From Amoebophrya sp. A120 (Eukaryota > Sar > Dinophyceae > Syndiniales > Amoebophryaceae): 64,000 bases of DNA. The stretch covers positions 10,154-74,153 of the forward strand of contig CAJINV010000011.1 of the NCBI GenBank assembly GCA_905178155.1, given 5' to 3'. Shown one piece after another: positions 44,101-56,028 of this stretch; position 1 is the stretch's first letter, and each line of letters begins with the position of its first letter. Below the pieces are notes generated by a model. That model did not search any database. It had not been told where the DNA came from and was given only the letters and a program-made list of their open reading frames with translations. A program made the position numbers and the translations under genes.

Positions 44101-44367
44101 ATGTATATTGCAATGTAAAACTAAAATGAAGTTTTTAGTAGATCACTGTAGCCGGTGCGAACCGCGAAGTTGTGTATCTCTGGCCTGTCGTTTTGGTTTC
44201 GGGATGAAGAGAAGAAGAAGCGAAAATAGACCCTAACCAGAGCGGGCGCGGGGCGCGAGTGGATACTTCTGCCCACGGGGTCCCATATATATACTGCAAT
44301 GTAAAATCAAAATGGAGTTTTAGTAGATCACTGTAGCCGGTGCGAACTGCGAGGCTTAGTATATATA
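44101..44367. repeat. Direct repeat pair, ~65-80 bp
   Basis: 44101-44180 and 44284-44367 share a unit containing TTTTAGTAGATCACTGTAGC, with TATATA-rich edges. Located upstream of the gene at 43709-44071. Confidence 0.75.
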
Positions 44368-45010
44368 TAAGAAGCTTACTTGATGAAGAATGACGAAGAG
44401 GCTTGGTTGAATTACTTATGAAAGACGGATCTTGCATAGTCGCAGTCTAAAACCCTTCAGCCTCGGGGTGGAGATCTTAATGTCGATATGACCCAGCGAA
44501 CATGAAAAAGAAAAAGAATCGATTTCAATGCATCAGTGCGGGCTTCAATCTTATGTATTTACGACGATTAGAGAGTCTGAGATCTGCTGTGTTACCCCGG
44601 AGGAAAAAAGGATGTGTTGCAGCAGGCTATGAACACCAATAGAACTCGTGGGGCAAGAACGAAAAACTTCTTGCCACTGAAAAATATCGCATTGCTAAGT
44701 AACAAAGCACACGCGTGAAATCTCTGGACACTTCATAGCGGGTCTGAAAATACAACTCCGGCTTCGTACAGAAAAAATACAACCTATTCCTCCGGACTCG
44801 TACAGATCCAATTCCGGTTTCTCAATTCACAAATGGACATCTTGAGGTCTTCTGCTCTGCGGTAATGCAATTCGCCTTGGTGCGCTTTTGTTTTTTCGGT
44901 TCGGTCGGGGCCGCCGTTTTCCTGATGTTTTAGTGGTTGTCTTCTGCGAGGAACGTGCCACTGACACGGTCCTTCCTTATCCTGGTACCTGCAACAAGTT
45001 TGTTTTTCCG
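44368..45010. other. Intergenic, nothing recognised
   Basis: No coding frame or element stands out. Confidence 0.45.
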
Positions 45011-46495
45011 CTACCCGCTGGAGGTGGACGAGGAGGCCCGGGACCCCGGCGGAAAAGAGGAGGAGGAAGACGACGTGCCGGCAGTAGAGCGACCGCCTTG
45101 GTCCGCAGCGCGCTTCATCGCTCGCACCTGCCGGCGGAACTCACGCTCGGACTTCGGCGACCGCTGTCCACTCGGAAACACGGCCCTGTAGCCCAACTGT
45201 TCCACCCCGAAGGACATCTGGGACTCGGTCAGATCCTCATTTCGCGGGGACGGGGAGCGCGGCTCGGCAGGTTGCGTAGCGACCCGTGGGGAAGAAAGCT
45301 CTTGGTCCCCTGCGCCGGCAGCAGGTTCGCGAGCACGATCTTCCAATATGAAAGTGCACAACCGGCCCCCCTCCTCACTTGTGCTGCATGAACAGCAACA
45401 GAAGCTACAACACTCCAAATGTAGCGTCCGCACGACAAACCCAGACAAGGAATGGAGTCCGGTTTCCTGGAGTGTTGCAGGGATACGCATCACAAACTTT
45501 TTGGTCATAGTACCAGACCAGCATGCCAGACCTCGCTGTCTTCCAGACCCAGACATAGTTGCACTTGATAAGTCAAAGTCACTTCCTGCAACTTTGCATG
45601 ACATATGAGGTTGGGAAACACGAATTGTGCACTCTCATAACACCCTCGCCAGCAAAAATCGGCTGCGTCTCTGATGCACCACTTCGATCTTGCTGGTGCT
45701 GCGGTGTCATCCTGTGCAAAAGTATCGTGCTCGTACTAATCCAGTTTATTCATTTATACAATAATTTCTCTCAAGGCGAATCCGCGTTACAAATTCAATT
45801 TGTATTGCTACTTATCTCAATTTGTAAAATGCTATTTTTACTAGTGCGATACTTTTGCAATGCATAGGTTGGTTGGTCGCGTCTTCCTCCTCGTCGCTAT
45901 CGTCAAACAAGAGCCAATCGAGTATCAAAAGGAAAAATCCCTTCTCCTTATATCGAAACGCACGCAGATCCGAAGCCTAGGTAAGGGCCTTTTGGTGTAG
46001 GTGCCTAGCATGGTAGACGGCTACCCTGTAGGCGTCACAGCATTACAAATCGCCTGCATAACGTGGCGGACAGCCTGAGCGTGTCTCCTTGAAAGACAGA
46101 CCCGATTTATGTTCACAAATCTGCATCACAAATTCTCAGGAGGATGCGCGTTCAATATGGGGAGGGGGGATTTTTCCTTGCAATATGGTAATATGCGCGT
46201 TTGTGTGTCCTGCAGAAAAGGTCGTGACAACCCAACCATGACAAAAAAAATACGTTAGGACGTTGCTGCATTCGAACTGGTTTCTCGAAATAAAATTATG
46301 TGCTGCGCGGCGACCACAGCCAGAGAGGTAAAATAATACTTCCTCTCGTTCAACATGAGGCTGCGGCCTGCGCCCTCCATTTCGAAGTGGAGAGGTGCCA
46401 TTGACCTCCCGACTTCTAGCGAGTTGGTCCTCGAACAGATTTATTAGCCTCTGCCAATATTGATATTCACCTCTGGTAAATACGTACGAAAACAT
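45011..46495 (-). CDS. Ser/Arg-rich hypothetical protein
   Basis: Unknown function. The start is probably the ATG at 46493-46495, nine bases after an ATAG acceptor. The N-terminal exon is helical and charged (YWQRLINLFEDQLARSRE). A likely GT-AG intron (acceptor TTTTCTGCAG near 46214) follows, then introner 45923-46185, an acidic exon (DWLLFDDSDEEED), introner 45707-45866, and introner 45347-45639. The last exon is Ser/Pro/Arg-rich and ends at 45011. Exon joins at the last three introners were chosen by frame, with imperfect flanking repeats. Confidence 0.5.
45347..45639. mobile_element. Introner, family 6, containing a family 1 end
   Basis: TATGAAAGTGCACAACCGG left end, TTGTGCACTCTCATA right end. 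A family 1 right arm (CCAGACCCAGACATAGTTGC) ends inside it near 45570, so two elements overlap or one is nested. Confidence 0.75.
45707..45866. mobile_element. Introner, family 3
   Basis: TCATCCTGTGCAAAAGTATCG left arm, CGATACTTTTGCAATGCATA right end. The outermost left bases have drifted. Confidence 0.78.
45923..46185. mobile_element. Introner, family 4
   Basis: TATCAAAAGGAAAAATCCC left end, GGATTTTTCCTTGCAATA right end. Flanks do not match. Confidence 0.75.
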
Positions 46496-46552
46496 ACAAC
46501 CCTATATATTAGAAATAAAAACATAAAAAGACTTGTGACCGTGGTGTAAGTG

Positions 46553-47517
46553 CTAGAAGTACTTTCTTTGTGGGGCAGCGCAAATGCTTTTGAAAATGGT
46601 ATTGGCCTCGTCACTTTTCTGCAAGATATCCTCCTCGTTTCGGAAGATCCGCGGTGGGCTCGTGTCTGCAGCTGTATGTAGTGCAAACATGTCTGGTCTC
46701 CTGCAGAATTAAGTACAAGATTTCTCATGCCCTTCCTGACATGAGCCTGCGCAGCTCCGCGATGCAAAGAAAAGGGAACTAAATCCGTTATTTCCCTGTG
46801 GTGCGAAATAAACGCAGACTGCCATGATCCGGAATTATACGCAGTCAAAAGCGGGGTCAAGCTCGGCTGCATATCGCAGCGCAACTACTTATGAGTTCTT
46901 GTCACAAAGAACCAGTTCAAATACGAGTTTCCAGCACACCAGATAGATACTTGCACTGGATAAGCTGCAGCAGCGGCTTGCGGCACGCGCGGCGGGGGCG
47001 ATGCTTCTGGTGTCGCCGCTCTGTTGCTGCTGGAAGGGTTTGCTGCACCGGCGCGGTCTGCCAAGCGGGCACTAGAGGAAGAAGATGCTACCTGTGCCGC
47101 GTTGTTGTTGAGGTCATCTCGGCCTGCACCCAGAAGCGGGCTCTCCTGCGCGTCGGTGTCCATTTTTTCTGCAGCGTTGTTATTAGCGTCAACATCTAGC
47201 CCTTGAACTACAGCCGGGCTGTTCTCTTGCACTTCGGTGTCCATTTCTTCTCGTGCAGCACTGTGCGCGTCGACCTCCCGCTGGTCGGCATGATCTTCGC
47301 GATTTCCCCGAGCGACCTCGCGCTGGTTTCCTCCGACAGACTGCCTAGTGTCCCCCGCGCGCGGGGTCGAGCGCTCGCGCACACGGGCTGCTGGTGCCTG
47401 CCCTGGTTGCTTCGCCTGTTGGTCTTTCTGTTTCTCGACTCTGTTCTGCCATTTCTCCCGGACGCTTTTGACGCGGTCTTTTTGCGACGTCGTCAAAGCA
47501 TCTGTGGTGCGACGCAT
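46553..47517 (-). CDS. Hypothetical charged protein, one introner
   Basis: Unknown function. The start is the ATG at 47515-47517. The N-terminal 60 residues are a basic amphipathic helix (KDRVKSVREKWQNRVEKQKD), followed by a disordered Asp/Glu/Ala/Asn-rich centre with a repeated MDTxxQE motif. Introner 46675-46962 sits in a poly-Ala stretch. Collapsing it on the exact AGCTG repeat gives a C-terminus of about 30 residues ending at 46553. About 57 bp separate this stop from the next gene's proposed ATG. Confidence 0.6.
46675..46962. mobile_element. Introner, family 1
   Basis: TATGTAGTGCAAACATGTC left end, GCACTGGATA right end. Exact AGCTG repeats at 46670-46674 and 46963-46967. Removal keeps the frame. 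Confidence 0.88.
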
Positions 47518-48385
47518 TGTAAAAGACGGGAGGCTTAATATAAAAATACGCGTGCAGCTGTCGTACTGAACGGAGTTGCAGCTGACACAGTCACAGAGCA
47601 GATGCAATAAACTCGAGAATGAGGCTTAGTTTACTGCGTTTTGCGTTCCTTCCAGTACTGTTTAAAAAAGCTGACTTTCTAATCGAGACCGCGGGATGGA
47701 CAACATCCCGAAAGCCAAATTTTTTCTCCTGTTAATAATGTGGGAAAAATAAACCGGAAAATTCAAAAAAAGCACTATGCTATGGCTGTCACGGGAAACA
47801 AGGACAAAAAGTTGCTGCCGGTCTGACACTGATGTAAGAAGCAGCAAGCAGGTGGCGAGTAGAATTGGAAATGAAGGAGTCTGCTGCTAGCAGTGCCAGG
47901 AGCGTTGCTTGGACACCCACAAAAAGAACCGGATCATGTAAAATATGTGTCCACTATTGACAAAATTCGATACTGGTGTTAGTATCCAAGCCGACGCTTA
48001 GGTATGACTCAGGCAGATCTTCTACGCTGCGTGTGATCCTCAATGGACGAAAACAAACCAAGACCCAGATCTCAATGCGCACTGCCACTGGGCGTCTTTT
48101 TGCTCGATTGCTCCTACCGACGGATTGCAAAATTGTTTCTACTTGCGATCAAGTCGATTCAAAAAGGGATCCTGAACAAAAGAGTGAAAGAGAAAATGAT
48201 CTCAGAACTGCACGGGCAAAAAAACTTCTGCGTGTCTTATGAGTACTTTTCTCCACTATATGTACAGTTATCTTTGCAGCACGTGCTGTGACACACACCA
48301 TTGAGTTTTCATCCGAAAAATGCATATTGCAGACGAGTTGATCCTGATATTACCATATTGTCATGATCGACTATGAATTATAATT
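47518..48385. other. Intergenic, nothing recognised
   Basis: AT-rich. Short frames without coding features. Confidence 0.45.
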
Positions 48386-51300
48386 TCATTCTTCATCAAC
48401 ATCGACGTTAAGATCATGTCCATCTTCCTGATCGTCCAATTTCAAGTCTTGGCCTTTTCGGAATTTGTAGAGAGTCTTCTCCACCGCGTCGTCAACAATA
48501 AAGTCATCCTCGTCCTCTGTCGTGTCCATCCTGCATGGACAACGGATCTTCCTCTCCGGAGCCCACGCGAGAATCCGCTCCCAGTTTTTCTGGTCGTCGG
48601 AACTGTGTACGCCGACAGTCGTAGTGAACTGGGATTTATTTCGTCGATCTACCGCCTTCGACGTGCTCCTGGACGCAGATACAAGGACTCCTACGTCACC
48701 TAGTGGTGCAGCTACTAGCAAGGGTCGCTCGATATTGTTCTCGCCACTTATACTTTGCTCCTTTTCATCGCCCATCGAGACGAGATGGTGACCGGGAGCT
48801 ACTCCTCCTCCCCGTCCGACCTCCTCCATTCGCAAGCGAACGCCCGCCTTCCCGGCCGAGCATTTTCCCAGGTAGACGTGCGCGATCGGGTCTTCACAAA
48901 GTGCGCACAGCAGGATGCACAGCTCGCGCTCGGCGGTTCTCGAGGAACTGCTGGCGTTCTTCTCCAACACGGCGTTTGCAGGTGCAACGGGAGCCGCGGC
49001 GGGGAGCTGCTTGTAGTTCGAAGACTTCTTGTTCTCCGCTTCTTTTATTGCAACAACGCTCTCTGCCGACGGGGGTGAGTTTTTTCCTGCGGACGCCGTA
49101 TCGCGTTCCTGCAACAACTTCGTAGCCCGTTTCAACATCATCTGCGGGCGTTGTACTACCGGTCCTTGTTCTACTGGCAAGAGGGATATTGAGGACGTCG
49201 ATCCCCGAGCTGTAGACCGCGCTGCCTGAGTGCGGTGGTATGCTGTGCAAAAGTAATACTTCTTAATATCCCGGTACTCCTCGTAATAATCGCAATGATC
49301 ACCAATGAAAAATATCGTTTTTCAGGTACATCAGCATCACAAATTCCGTTTTTTATGGTCTCAAGCTAATTTTTTGTATGTGAACGCAATGTGGTGCCAT
49401 CAGTATCGGATAAGTAGAAGTACAACTTCATTTGCTGCAATTCTTAACCGAGTAGGCACTGCCGCAGCTTTGGACTTGATCTTCAGCGCCGGCTGCAACG
49501 CCGATGAAGCGGAAGTACTAAACGATGCAGCTACTGAAACAGGTTTTGACAGCGCTCTGTTCTTGTCGGCTTTCTTTATGACGGCAGAAGAAGAGGAGGA
49601 CGAGGGCACTAGCTTCAAGGTTGCTTTCGGTGCGGCAAGGACGGCGTCTTTCCAGTCTTGGTCATTTTTTTTGGATTTGCGAAACTTGCACAGAATCCAT
49701 TCCACGGTGTGTGCGAGCCAGCACAAAGGTTTCCCGTACTGCTGAAAAAGCTCCGTAAGGTCCGCCCGCATCAAATCGCACAGTACCAGCAGGCGCGCAT
49801 CGTCCAGGTCCCGCTCCGCAACCGATCTCGACTTTTTGGCTACCGCCGTGCCATCTTGTTCTTTGCTAATGGGCCAATTTTCACCGGAAACGGCCCACGC
49901 CAACGGAACTACTGTGTATGAACTGCAAATGTCTCTGGGTCTGCAACAAGAATACAGAAATTTGTCGTGCTGGAAGGCTAAGGGCAGGGCGTGCGAATGC
50001 AGAGATTCGCCATGCAATTTTCGGACCTGCTCCTGCAATACGGTCTGGTCTTCATCCAGCGCATGCCTAGCCCGCATGAGAGATGCCCTTTCCAGGAGGC
50101 AAAAAGCGCACGCTTGATTGTTGCTGACTATGCAATACAGATTTTCGTCTACTCCAGGATCAGTATGACAATTTCCTATGTTCGAGACCCAGACGTATTT
50201 GTAATGCATACTGCGCCCAGCCCGACTACTGCTTTGACGTCTTCTAGGACCTCGAAAAAAGGTATGAGAGTGCACAACCCCCCTCCGCTCCCCCCCCATT
50301 TGCATGGCACAAACATCAATACAAACGCCAACACGACAAGTGGAGGTTGTGCGTGACCAGTGCATGAGCGTTTCGGCTTCCGGAAGAAGCACCTGTCACG
50401 CAAACAGGCACGCAAGACAGCATGAGGGATTTTGCATGACAAAAATGCAAGGGGAGGATAGCGGGAGCAGGCGGCGAACTCTCATAAAAGCATCGAAAAG
50501 CTCGCAGAGGTCGATGAAGAACTCGTACAAGTAAAAAGGCATGTCGCGCAACAACTTTCGACCGTCCTTCGGTTTCGTCGTACTGCCGCTTCCCGCCGTC
50601 CACAACGCCCGAAAGAGTTCTGCAGCCGCGTGCAGTCTCGCATCAAGTGACTCCGTTACCGAGGGCGGCTCCCAATGCCGCAGTTCGTTCCAGAATTTTT
50701 GCAGGGTGGCTTCGCTTGCGAGCACCTGCATGCCGCGCTTGTCTCGTTTCCTTTTCTGTTCCAGGAATTGCAGCTCGTCCTCGGTGAAGGGGGGCACCAA
50801 GCCTAGAGGCAGAGGCTCGGACACCCAACTGCCATGGAAACTTGATTTCGTTCCCGGCTGCAAAATTCGCTGGAGAAGCGCTCGGTAGGCCACCTTCCCC
50901 GGCGACCCCTTTCCCCCTGGCGTGGTTTGCGGCAACTTCTGGTGCAAAAATCCGCTTCGGCCGGCGTCCCGCCGAAGCGCCGTAGCGTCCTCGTCCGAGC
51001 CACTCGTGAGCGCGCCCTTGTTCGACTCTGCCTCGCATGATCCACTGCGAATCTATCCGGTTCATCTGGAAAATCTTTACCTGGCTTGTTGTCATGTGTC
51101 GACGAGGACATTAAGAACACCAACAGGAAGGAAAGAATTGTATAAATAAACGAAAGTTCTTGAGCTACAGTTGCATCGGTTTGCTAAGCAGAAACGCAGT
51201 CTGTCATGCGATTTACACAATACCTGGGCGTGGGCACTGAAAACTTTGTCACGCGGCATTAAAAATATTTCCCAATAATTATAACATTGCAGCCTGCTTA

Positions 51301-51566
51301 TGATCCACGCATTTTTAGCGTTACGACTTTCCAGACACGGAAATATTTGCATTGGATACCGCAATCAGCAGCTCTTTGGTGAACTGGAGGAGCAGCCCAC
51401 ACCGTTCGTGCTGCACGTTTCGCAGCTGCATCTCCAGAAATTCGCCCCAGCCATCGCTGACGCTTGTTTCAAACTGCTCGCCGAGGTAGTGAGAGACGAC
51501 TAGCTCCTTGGCTTGGCGCAGCGCCGGGTCTTGCGGAGTGTTGTGAGCGGCGTAGACCAGTGCCAT
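48386..51566 (-). CDS. Large hypothetical protein, four introners
   Basis: Unknown function. The proposed start is the ATG at 51566. The first exon (51359-51566) is a well-formed helical segment of about 70 residues. An element with a poor left end (about 51121-51358) separates it from a short exon ending in a canonical CCAG-GTAAAG donor. A long exon (50487-51050) carries a basic KRKRDKRG patch and an aromatic helical stretch (PFYLYEFFIDLCELFDAF). Introners 50263-50486 and 49917-50210 join in frame. The 49413-49916 exon has WLAHTVEWILCKFRKSKK. After element 49239-49412, a 264-codon exon ends at 48386 with a very acidic tail. Roughly 750 residues in total. Confidence 0.55.
49239..49412. mobile_element. 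Introner, family 3-like, decayed
   Basis: TATGCTGTGCAAAAGTAATA left arm. The right end (AGTATCGGATA) is weak. Lies between two coding exons of one gene. Confidence 0.6.
49917..50210. mobile_element. Introner, family 1
   Basis: TATGAACTGCAAATGTCTC left end, TTGTAATGCATA right end. Flanks CTGTG/CTGCG. Removal keeps the frame. Confidence 0.83.
50263..50486. mobile_element. Introner, family 6
   Basis: TATGAGAGTGCACAACCCCC left end, GGCGAACTCTCATA right end. Flanks AAAGG/AAAGC. Removal keeps the frame. Confidence 0.82.
51121..51358. mobile_element. Probable introner, left end eroded
   Basis: The right arm (CCAGACACGGAAATATTTGC, ending GGATA) is family 1-like. The left border is a guess from the exon frame. 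Confidence 0.45.
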
Positions 51567-52139
51567 CGCCCAGGAGGCCCTTGTTCACACTACTAGATCG
51601 TGGGTCGGGAGGCGCTGTCTTGCATCCGTCATTTAATGTTGCTTGCTGTTCAGAAGTACCGGTAATTTTTGCGCGGAGACAACGCTAATGACGAACAAAT
51701 AAAAATAAGTACATAAAGTCGGAAGTCGTCCAATTCCTAGATCTAGACCAAGGCGCTGAGGGAAAAAAACTAATTGGCAAATGGTTCTACTACAGCGGTA
51801 AAGGACGACCCAAGGGCTCTCGAAGCTTGGCTGTGGCTGGTTGCTGTTTGAAAAAAGCGACAACAATAGAGAAATTCATTGCACACAAAGATGGCGATCG
51901 GATCGATGTTCTTGGTAAATTCTTTTTAGGCCGTGACAGATGCGCTACTGAAGAGATAACGGAACACAAGGCGGCCCGTTAGCTACTGGCGCCGCCCGAG
52001 ATATCGAGCAACCGCCAAACGGGTGAAAGATAATATAGACAAACTGCCTGCTCGGCCGCGGGCTTGCCCATCCGCCTCCTCGTCTTGCTGGCTGCCTCAT
52101 TGCTGCCAGCCTAGCTAGCTTAGCAAGCTACCAGGCGGC
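51567..52139. other. Intergenic, nothing recognised
   Basis: No supported feature. Confidence 0.4.
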
Positions 52140-53650
52140 GGTGGCCAATCTGCACATATGGGCAACCACCCCGCGCCACAACGAGCGCGCCAACCTACCA
52201 CGCTCGGACGGCCGGCCGCCCCACGCGCGCTTTAGGCGGCCGTGCACGCGCGCGGGCGCGCGCCCCCCGTACATTCGGCGGGGGCACAGACGGCAGGACT
52301 ACGCGGCCGGCGGGGAAGGGGGGCAAGGGCCTGGCCGGCTACGCGGCGCGCTGGTAAGTTAGAGAGGACAAGGCCGCGCCGGCCCCTCCCATGCGATTGC
52401 CCAGCGGCATCGCCCGCGCCCCGGCGGGCCGAGCGAGGGGGCCGGCGACCGGCGCCCCGGCAGACATTGGCTGCGTTCGGTGCTCGCTTTTTACTTCCAG
52501 CTTGGGCGGAAGACGAAGATGGCAATCCCGCGCCTATATCTGTTCCGTGGCCAGTCAAGAGTCAGCCCGCCCGCGGGCGGCAGGTGGCGGGCGGCGCCCC
52601 CCCAACAAGTAAAAAACGGGCCGACTAGGCGCGACGGCGCGCGCCGGTGCTCAACTTGCCCGCCGGGCTTCTGCTGTGGGTGGCCCCCGGGAAAAGGCGC
52701 GAAGCTGCGGGCCGCCGAGGTTCCTCGCGATGGATAACTCTCGGCCATGGCCAACGCAAACACCTTCCGGTGGTCGCCGTTTATCAGCCCGGCGCGGCTG
52801 CCCGCCTTCGGGGGGAGGTATTTGCAGCCGCGGCCAGGGCCGCGCCGGCGGGGCTGCGTCTTCGTAAATTCCGGCCGGCGCCCTTCCTTCGACCGTGGCA
52901 ACGGTCCACAGCTTCAGATGCTTGCCCCAAGTCCCTCTCCCTTGCTTGGGCTTTTGTGCTGCGTAATGTAATTCCATGCGGGGGCGCTGACTCGTAGCAC
53001 CCACGGCGGGGCGCGGACACACAGAGTGGCGGGCCCCTCGCTCCCAGATAATGCGCCAGGCGCGCGACCCTCTGGGCCATTTTTGAAAGCCGCTACGTGT
53101 TGTCCCCCCCCCGCTATCGCCCCGACGCAACCCGCTCCGGGCTCATATGCGGGCGGGGTCTTTGGGGCGACACCTTCGGGCATCCGGCCCCATGGTCCGA
53201 TAGCTGCACGCGCCCGGCCGCCACCCTTCTCGCCCCGGCCCTCTGGTTCTCGTCCCGCTTGCTTTCATACTTCACCACAGGGGCGGGCCAACCAAAATTC
53301 ACCCAGGCAGGGGCGGGGCGCGCGCCCGCGCCAGCCCAGCGCGGCCGCCGGCTTTAGTCATGACGCGCGACCTGAAATTCTTCACGAGGGCACGTCGTTG
53401 CGACTACCGAAAACGGACGCGCTTTTGATCTTCCCGACTACGGGCGGGCGCGCTGCCGCACTGGTTCCAGTTGCGGGGCGATCCATCGACAAGGGGCAGG
53501 GCGGCAACACGCCGGGCCGCGTTCGTTTGCCGCACCAAACTGGGCACCTGCGGCAGGCCAGTGCCGGCGCACCACGCAGGGCGCTTGACTCGGGCCACCG
53601 GACGCCAATCGCGCCGGCGGTTTTCCTGTCAATGGATGCGGGGTCTCCTT
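52140..53650. other. GC-rich island without a recognised gene
   Basis: Base composition jumps sharply, to an estimated 65-70 percent GC by eye. Many frames are open on both strands because stops are rare; none shows family features or directional codon bias. No introner ends were found. The left edge of the window (1-1050) has a similar look. Confidence 0.55.
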
Positions 53651-56028
53651 CGCGTTGTGAGTGGCTTCTTGATCCAAGACCCTTGTTGGTGCTCCAGGTC
53701 GTCGCGTCGAAGCGATTTACTCAGAACACAAAACAATCTGACTATGCTTCTACAGCTTCTGAAATCCAAATTCTGTGGGTTAATTTCACCTTCGCAACGA
53801 AGGGCGTTTCTTCATGAGCACGTGATAGTAGATACGAAACGCTTGTGCTTCGCTATTCAAACTGTAGCGCAAGACATCTCGCATTTTCAAAATATTTGCT
53901 CAAGTTTTTCCCCTGAACGCACACGGCGCTGGTGCGTCATTCGAATATCATTCCTCGTCTTAGTAGTTCAACATCTCTTACGACAGATTTGGAACCGCCC
54001 ACGCTAGATGGAGCCAGGCTTCGTTCTCAACCACCTCCTCTCCTATAAAACAACTCGCCTGCTTCTCAATAGCGCAGACGCTCGATCCGGCTTTGCAAGG
54101 CGAAACCTTCTCTACTAACTCGTTTTCATCTTCTCCGAAACAACTTTGAGCCGGTAGTTTCTTTCCCCTCTCGTGAAGATGTCGTGGCTCCGATATTTTT
54201 TGCGCTAGCACGGAAGGCTTCGCAGCAGATTGTTTCTCCTCGCGTTGTTCCTACTCGTTGGCGTGACGCGCCGTTGATTACTTAGACGTTGCGTTGCTCG
54301 CGCCGAAAAAAACTTGTTCATCGTCGATCGTGTGTATAATCTTCACGGCGACAAAAAATGATGTAAATATCGTCCCAATCGTAGTCATCTCACCAGCCTG
54401 ATCTTCTTCTCAGTCGCGTGAAGGCAGCTGCTAATGGAAGATCTTAGTACGCGGCTCCCGTTGTTGATTGTGGTTTTGGTTCAACGAAATGGTATCTCGG
54501 GCCTGGTACCATGAAGACCACGGGTAATAAGCAGCCGATCATGTAGGTGTAGTGGCAGAAATCAAAATCCTGTAGTTCCCTGGTTGTGCCCTCATGACGG
54601 TTCCTCGGTCTCGGTAGCTAAGTATTGTCGTGATGCAAGAAAAGAGTAGAGGAGCCGGTGTTGACACATGGAGGTTGTGCTTCGTACTGCGTGCTGTTGT
54701 TCACGACCTGTCATCGCCAATCTTGATGGTCCCGATGTACAAAACAAACATCTCCTCCTGACTTTCGTTGCCAAACGCGAAGTAGTTGAAAACTAATAAA
54801 TAAGGCGTGGCGAAACTGCGATACCGATATTAATCTCTCGTAAGTGGTGCTGGCTGCAGGAGCTGCCACGTCGTCATCTCCTAAACCACGTCAACTACTA
54901 CAACTTCCAACGGGCATTTTTCCCTCGCGTTATTTTCCCTCGGTTAACATCCTTTTGAAGCAGCGTGGAGTTGTATTTTGCGGTCAGTGCCAGTAGTGTC
55001 GGAGCGATACTGGGTAGGCCGCCTGGGGTCGATTCTGTGTTTGAGTTCGAATTGAAAAATCAGCGCCTTGTTGTTCCTAAACATTAATCAACAAGACCTC
55101 ATCAAGTATGCATTTCACAACTTTTGAAACCACAACAGGAAACAAAAGTCAGTACCTGGCATGATCCACATTGCGTAGCTCATGGAACCTCTTGTAGCCG
55201 GTTGCTGACGTTTATTTTCGTAAGTGATGCAGCCTTTCATAGCCAGTATTTCCAACATGTCGTCTTTAATCGTGGGTGTAATTTAGTTGAAATTGAAGAA
55301 TTTTTCGTAGCAATGTTTTTTCCCCTCGCGGTCGTATCTTTTTGGATGTTGTTGCGGTTAGAAGTAGAAGTCGCAAAGGTGCAGCTCAAATGTAGTCGCA
55401 AGAACATGGCACCCGTCGCCCGCTGTGGTGTAGCTCGCGTGGAGCCGAATCCTCGTTTTGATTGATACGTCGTTGGTGTTGTTGCTGATTTCCGTTCGAA
55501 AAAAAAAATGGGATGACGTGCATTCGAAGAGACGGGACGAGAAGAAGAACTCACCCGTAGCTGTCGCTTCGTAGAGTAAGAGTGCTGGCTTAAATAAAAT
55601 TGTCGGCATTTTTCGGTGGAGGTAATAAGTACTAGCTTTTGCCACCGCTCCTCTTTTCGTCGCAAAACTCTAAATTTAGCTGCCTGGTGGTTTCGCTGTT
55701 GATGTTGTAACGGGTCGTTGTATAAAAATAAATGTAAAAGAAGGTTGTTGAACAATATAGAGTCGTGCCGGATAGAGCGCGAAGGCGTAGAACTGGTGTT
55801 GACGTGGCAAGATTGTTCTCCGTCCTGGTGAATCTACTACGACGTCCACTGCTATTTATTGTTAAGTCATCATCGCCCACCTCCACAAAAATCCTCTGAT
55901 GTGCATTACTAACATTTACCGATGTGGAGAGTGAGCTTCTCCTGCTGATCCTGCTTAGCTCCCGGGTAGCTGTAGTTTAGGCATTTGTTTACTGGAACAG
56001 GGCCTTCTTCGTCTTACCGTCTTCCAAG
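53651..56028. other. No gene recognised
   Basis: AT-richer. A 172-codon minus frame at 55237-55755 is Ser/Thr/Arg-rich without recognisable features. No introners found. Confidence 0.4.

Noticed and set aside
53026-53817. 263-codon plus-strand frame in the GC-rich island
   Set aside because: Open mainly because stops are rare in GC-rich DNA. Pro/Arg-rich, no family features.
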